A stretch of DNA of 64,000 bases from the NCBI RefSeq assembly GCF_029457495.1, contig NZ_CP120361.1, positions 2,186,001 to 2,250,000 of the forward strand. Direction: 5' to 3'. Below are positions 61,087-64,000 of the stretch, piece by piece. Source of the stretch: Chelativorans sp. AA-79. Its GTDB lineage: Bacteria; Pseudomonadota; Alphaproteobacteria; Rhizobiales; Rhizobiaceae. Every line of letters starts with the position of its first letter. The first letter of the stretch is position 1. The position numbers were made by a program, and so were the translations under genes. The notes beneath the pieces are model-generated. The model saw only the letters and a program-made list of their open reading frames with translations. It was not told where the DNA came from and searched no databases.

Positions 61087-61965
61087 ATGCTGAAGGGCGC
61101 CACTCTGATAGCGGGGCCGACCGCCAGCGGCAAGTCGGCTCTGGCGCTCGATCTCGCGCGAAGGAGCGGCGCCGTCATCGTCAACGCGGATTCCATGCAG
61201 GTCTACGAGGTGCTCTCGCTTTTGACCGCGCGGCCCGGCCCGGCGGAACTCGCGGCTGCCCCGCATCGCCTTTACGGATATGTGCCACCGGACGAAGCCT
61301 ATTCCACCGGGCGATGGCTGCAGGATGTGGAGCATCTGATCCAGGCGAAGGAGATGGAGGGGAAGCCGGTGATCTTCGTCGGCGGGACCGGGCTGTATTT
61401 CCGGGCGCTGACCGAGGGGCTCGCGCCCATGCCCGACATTCCCGGTCCGGTGCGCGCGCATTGGCGCGGCCGCCTCGCGGAGGAGGGGGCGGTGGCGCTG
61501 CATGAACGTCTCGCGAAGCTCGATCCGATCTCGGCCGCCCGCATCCGCCGGTCCGACGGGCAGCGCATCGTGCGGGCGCTCGAAGTGATTGACGCCTCCG
61601 GCGCACCGATCAGCGCATGGCAAGCGGAAGCGTCACGCCCCCTGGTTGATATCGCTTCCACGCGCAAGATGGTGCTGACGCCGGAGCGGGCAACGCTCGT
61701 TCGCCGGATCGAGGAGCGGTTCGATCGCATGATCGCGCTTGGCGCCGTCGAGGAGGTGAGGGCCTTGCTAAAGCTCGACCTCGCCCCTTCCATGCCTGCC
61801 ATGAAGGCCATCGGCGTGCGCGAACTGGCGGCGGCGATCGCCGGCGAGATCGGCATGGAAGACGCGGTTTTGCGCGCCAAGGCGGCCACGCGCCAATATG
61901 CGAAGAGGCAGATGACCTGGTTCCGTCATCAATTGGGCCCGGATTGGGAACACAAGACATCGTGA
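61087..61965 (+). CDS. miaA: tRNA dimethylallyltransferase MiaA
   Basis: This 292-residue protein has a P-loop AGPTASGKSALALDLARR at about residues 9-26, NADSMQVYEVL, the substrate motif FVGGTGLYFRAL, and RKMVLTPERATLVRRIEERF. It prenylates A37 of tRNAs reading UNN codons. It is divergent from serB. Confidence 0.94.
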   Translation: MLKGATLIAGPTASGKSALALDLARRSGAVIVNADSMQVYEVLSLLTARPGPAELAAAPHRLYGYVPPDEAYSTGRWLQDVEHLIQAKEMEGKPVIFVGGTGLYFRALTEGLAPMPDIPGPVRAHWRGRLAEEGAVALHERLAKLDPISAARIRRSDGQRIVRALEVIDASGAPISAWQAEASRPLVDIASTRKMVLTPERATLVRRIEERFDRMIALGAVEEVRALLKLDLAPSMPAMKAIGVRELAAAIAGEIGMEDAVLRAKAATRQYAKRQMTWFRHQLGPDWEHKTS

Positions 61966-62089
61966 TTGCGAGGCCGGGCGGATTCAGTCCTGTGGAATTG
62001 TGCAGGACGCGGGCAATCTTCCGCTTTCGATTAACCTCCTGTAAGGAGCCTATGGAACAACTAGCGGATGTAAATTGCGTGGTGGGGGC

Positions 62090-62869
62090 ATGCGTTTTCA
62101 TAAAGCGGAATCCGCTTTCTTCGTCTTTATTGCAATGGTTTTCGGGGCGGGGGTGACACTCCTTGCATCCTATGGCGTCATGCGCAGGAACACGCATCTC
62201 CTGCATTCCGGCGGGTTCGATGAATTCACCCTGCTCCTGTTCGTAACCGGTGTCCTGCTCGCCACCGCCATCACGTTCGGGATGTTCTTCATCTACCCGC
62301 TCATTCGCACGCAGGTCGAGGAGGAGGGGAAGCTCAGGGCGATGACGGAATCGCTCAGCGCACGGTCGGAAACGCTGGAATATGCCGCCTATACGGACAG
62401 CCTGACCGGCACGCATAATCGCCGCTATTTCGATGATGCACTCGAGGAGTATCTGCGCGAGTTCGGCCGCATCCAAAGGCCGGTGGGGCTGATCGTGCTC
62501 GACCTCGACCATTTCAAGCAAATCAATGACGGATATGGCCACGATGTGGGCGACGAGGTGTTGCGCCAGGTGGCCGCTTGCCTGCAGGAGCTGATGCGTC
62601 ATCACGATGTGGTCGCGCGGCTGGGCGGAGAGGAATTCGCCATCATCGCGCCAAACATGACGGAGCACGGGCTCGCATTCTTGGGCGAGCGCGTCCGGGC
62701 TGCCGTTTCCGCGCTTGTCCTCGATATCGGCGATCTGCGGGTCGGCGTCTCCACGAGCGTGGGGGTTGCCATATGGGACGGCGAAGAAAACGCGGAGGCA
62801 TTCTACCGCCGTGCCGACCGCATGTTGTACCGGGCGAAGCGGATGGGGCGGAACCGCGTTTGTGCCTAG
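62090..62869 (+). CDS. diguanylate cyclase (GGDEF domain, membrane)
   Basis: This protein has 259 residues from ATG 62090. Two N-terminal transmembrane helices are at about 8-28 and 45-67. A short linker leads into the GGDEF domain: YTDSLTGTHNRRYFDDAL, LDLDHFKQINDGYGHDVGD and active-site loop GGEEF at about 179-183. The inhibitory I-site RHHD lies exactly five residues before GGEEF, so product feedback inhibition is expected. It makes cyclic di-GMP. No sensor domain other than the membrane part is seen. Confidence 0.9.
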   Translation: MRFHKAESAFFVFIAMVFGAGVTLLASYGVMRRNTHLLHSGGFDEFTLLLFVTGVLLATAITFGMFFIYPLIRTQVEEEGKLRAMTESLSARSETLEYAAYTDSLTGTHNRRYFDDALEEYLREFGRIQRPVGLIVLDLDHFKQINDGYGHDVGDEVLRQVAACLQELMRHHDVVARLGGEEFAIIAPNMTEHGLAFLGERVRAAVSALVLDIGDLRVGVSTSVGVAIWDGEENAEAFYRRADRMLYRAKRMGRNRVCA

Positions 62870-62955
62870 GCCGGCAGAACCGGTTTGCATTCGCCCTTGA
62901 GACATCCCGTCGGATGCGATAGCGGGGCCGGAAGCATCATGGACGGATGGGAGTG

Positions 62956-63309
62956 ATGGCGGTCACGATCTACGGCATCAAGAACTGCGATACGATGAAG
63001 AAGGCCCGCGCCTGGCTGGACACGCAGGGGGTCGCCTACGCGTTCCATGACTACAAGGCGGAGGGCATCGATCGCACCCGGCTGGAAGGCTGGGCGCGCA
63101 AAGTCGGCTGGGAGGTCCTGCTGAACCGGGCGGGCACGACCTTCCGCAAGCTTCCGGAGGGCGAGAAGGACGGCCTCACGGAAAGCAGGGTGATCGCCTT
63201 GATGCTCGCACACCCGACCGCGATCAAACGGCCCGTGCTCGAAGCGGAAGGCATCCTTCTCGTCGGCTTCAAGCCGGCCGAATACGAGGCCCGGCTGGGC
63301 GCGCACTGA
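62956..63309 (+). CDS. ArsC/Spx family protein (YffB-like)
   Basis: This 117-residue thioredoxin-fold protein starts MAVTIYGIKNCDTMKKARAW, with a single CDT Cys, and LLNRAGTTFRKLPEGEK and IKRPVLEAEG, the YffB/Spx pattern. The single N-terminal Cys and absence of the arsenate-reductase pattern argue against a true ArsC. A GSH-linked reductase role is possible. ATG 62947 is an alternative start. Confidence 0.88.
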   Translation: MAVTIYGIKNCDTMKKARAWLDTQGVAYAFHDYKAEGIDRTRLEGWARKVGWEVLLNRAGTTFRKLPEGEKDGLTESRVIALMLAHPTAIKRPVLEAEGILLVGFKPAEYEARLGAH

Positions 63310-63325
63310 GCCGCGGCGGGTTCGC

Positions 63326-64000
63326 TCAGCGGAAAAGGCGGCTGGCGGGCGTGGCCGAGGAGGTATCGCTCTCCCGTATGGGGCTGAGCGCCTCGCCCGG
63401 TATGCTGCTTGCCGTACCGAACAGGGAGGATGCCCGGCCGCGGCGGCCGGTATCCCGCATGCGATCCACGACCGAGGCAAGATCGACGTCGCCGGCGGAA
63501 GCCCCGGCATCGCCGCCCCAGCCGGCGTCCTCCTTGAGGCCTGGAAGAAGCTCGCTCGGCAATTGCTCGAATTTCATGCGCATGGTGGTGGCGACGCCGT
63601 CGCCGAAGGCGATCGCCTCGCGCTGGCCGATGGCCGAGAGGAAATTGAGGATGGAAGCGGAGGAATCGGGGATGGCCGAGCGGATGATTGCCTGATCCTG
63701 CTCGTTGGCAAGCCGCATGGCGAAGACGGTCGAACACTGTGACAGCACGGTCGGGTCGAGGTCGCCCGGGCGCTGCGTGACCACGCCGAGATAGCAGCCA
63801 TATTTGCGGCCTTCCTTGGCGATGCGTGAAAGGGCGTGACGGGTCGGTGCGAAGCCCAGCCGGGGATCGGCCGGCATGTAGCGGTGCGCCTCCTCGCAGA
63901 GGAGGAGCAGCTTGAGCTTTCCCTCGCTCCACAGCGCCAGGTCGAAGGCAAGGCGGGCGAGAACGGAGCAGACGGAATTGACCACTTCCGAAGGCAGTCC
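63326..64000 (-). CDS. HerA-like ATPase (ATP-binding protein), C-terminal part
   Basis: This gene is truncated by the right window edge, with 224 residues visible. Walker B is LLLLCEEAHRYMP, followed by GVVTQRPGDLDPTVLSQCST, FAMRLANEQDQAIIRSAIPD and the Arg-finger region. These match the HerA/FtsK-like bacterial ATPases (DUF87/DUF853). The tail (about the last 70 visible residues) is Gly/Ser-rich and probably disordered. The P-loop lies outside the window. Confidence 0.82.
   Translation of the reverse strand, partial: GLPSEVVNSVCSVLARLAFDLALWSEGKLKLLLLCEEAHRYMPADPRLGFAPTRHALSRIAKEGRKYGCYLGVVTQRPGDLDPTVLSQCSTVFAMRLANEQDQAIIRSAIPDSSASILNFLSAIGQREAIAFGDGVATTMRMKFEQLPSELLPGLKEDAGWGGDAGASAGDVDLASVVDRMRDTGRRGRASSLFGTASSIPGEALSPIRESDTSSATPASRLFR

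Noticed and set aside
61987..62008. Inverted repeat GTCCTG-N10-CAGGAC before the GGDEF gene
   Set aside because: Arms are only 6 bp with a 10-base spacer and no U tract; too weak to call an operator or terminator.

Overview
The window is GC-rich chromosomal DNA of an alphaproteobacterium, most likely a Hyphomicrobiales (Rhizobiales) member close to the Phyllobacteriaceae (Mesorhizobium/Chelativorans-like). The evidence is an intact dcw cell-wall/division cluster followed by lpxC-bamD-recN-ligA, a long-linker FtsZ, a circularly permuted two-piece tmRNA with tag ANDNYAEARLAA, an alpha-type SspB, and DUF1127/DUF4169/DUF2853 small proteins. The genus assignment is inference from gene order and protein flavour.

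Layout: 1-2871 holds most of a 5-oxoprolinase/hydantoinase gene (minus, cut by the window edge). 3.1-5.9 kb carries a small lipoprotein, a TerB-DnaJ protein overlapping an AmpD-like amidase, and a lytic transglycosylase. RNase P RNA lies at 5.92-6.36 kb, followed by a palindrome-rich gap and four MraZ boxes. 7.08-26.09 kb is the dcw cluster: mraZ, rsmH, ftsL, ftsI, murE, murF, mraY, murD, ftsW, murG, murC, murB, ddlB, ftsQ, ftsA, ftsZ. Most genes overlap by a few bases. The two conspicuous gaps are a repeat element between mraY and murD and a GANTC-rich region before ddlB. ftsZ carries a 1-base frameshift before its conserved C-terminal peptide. lpxC, bamD, recN and ligA follow, with a decayed GIY-YIG gene and a perfect palindrome between recN and ligA.

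33-45.7 kb is mixed housekeeping: azlCD, an M24 aminopeptidase, a DUF1127-type protein, prmA, an SCO1 protein, a hexapeptide acyltransferase, a winged-helix-like protein behind an AT-rich inverted repeat, uvrD/pcrA, a Tat-exported dienelactone hydrolase preceded by a glyoxalase-like remnant, and an FAD-linked oxidase. 45.7-53.4 kb has a large AsmA protein, an sspB-DUF4169-RHH operon, a divergent tetR/Bcr-CflA efflux pair and a small AAA ATPase. The tmRNA gene ssrA lies on the minus strand at about 53.6-53.9 kb, followed by DUF2853, thyA, folA, hflK, hflC, DUF2065 and a DegP protease, then serB and miaA (divergent), a GGDEF protein, an ArsC/Spx-like protein and the end of a HerA-like ATPase.

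Functionally the window is dominated by envelope growth and quality control: peptidoglycan precursor synthesis and septation (dcw), lipid A (lpxC), outer-membrane assembly (bamD, asmA), periplasmic proteolysis (degP), membrane proteolysis control (hflKC), and ribosome rescue with tagged-protein delivery (ssrA, sspB). I see no phage, IS element, CRISPR array or defence island, and no clearly new multi-gene system. The unusual content is regulatory or structural: the MraZ-box array, the GANTC cluster, a palindrome shared between two promoters, the ftsZ frameshift, and dispersed palindromic repeats.
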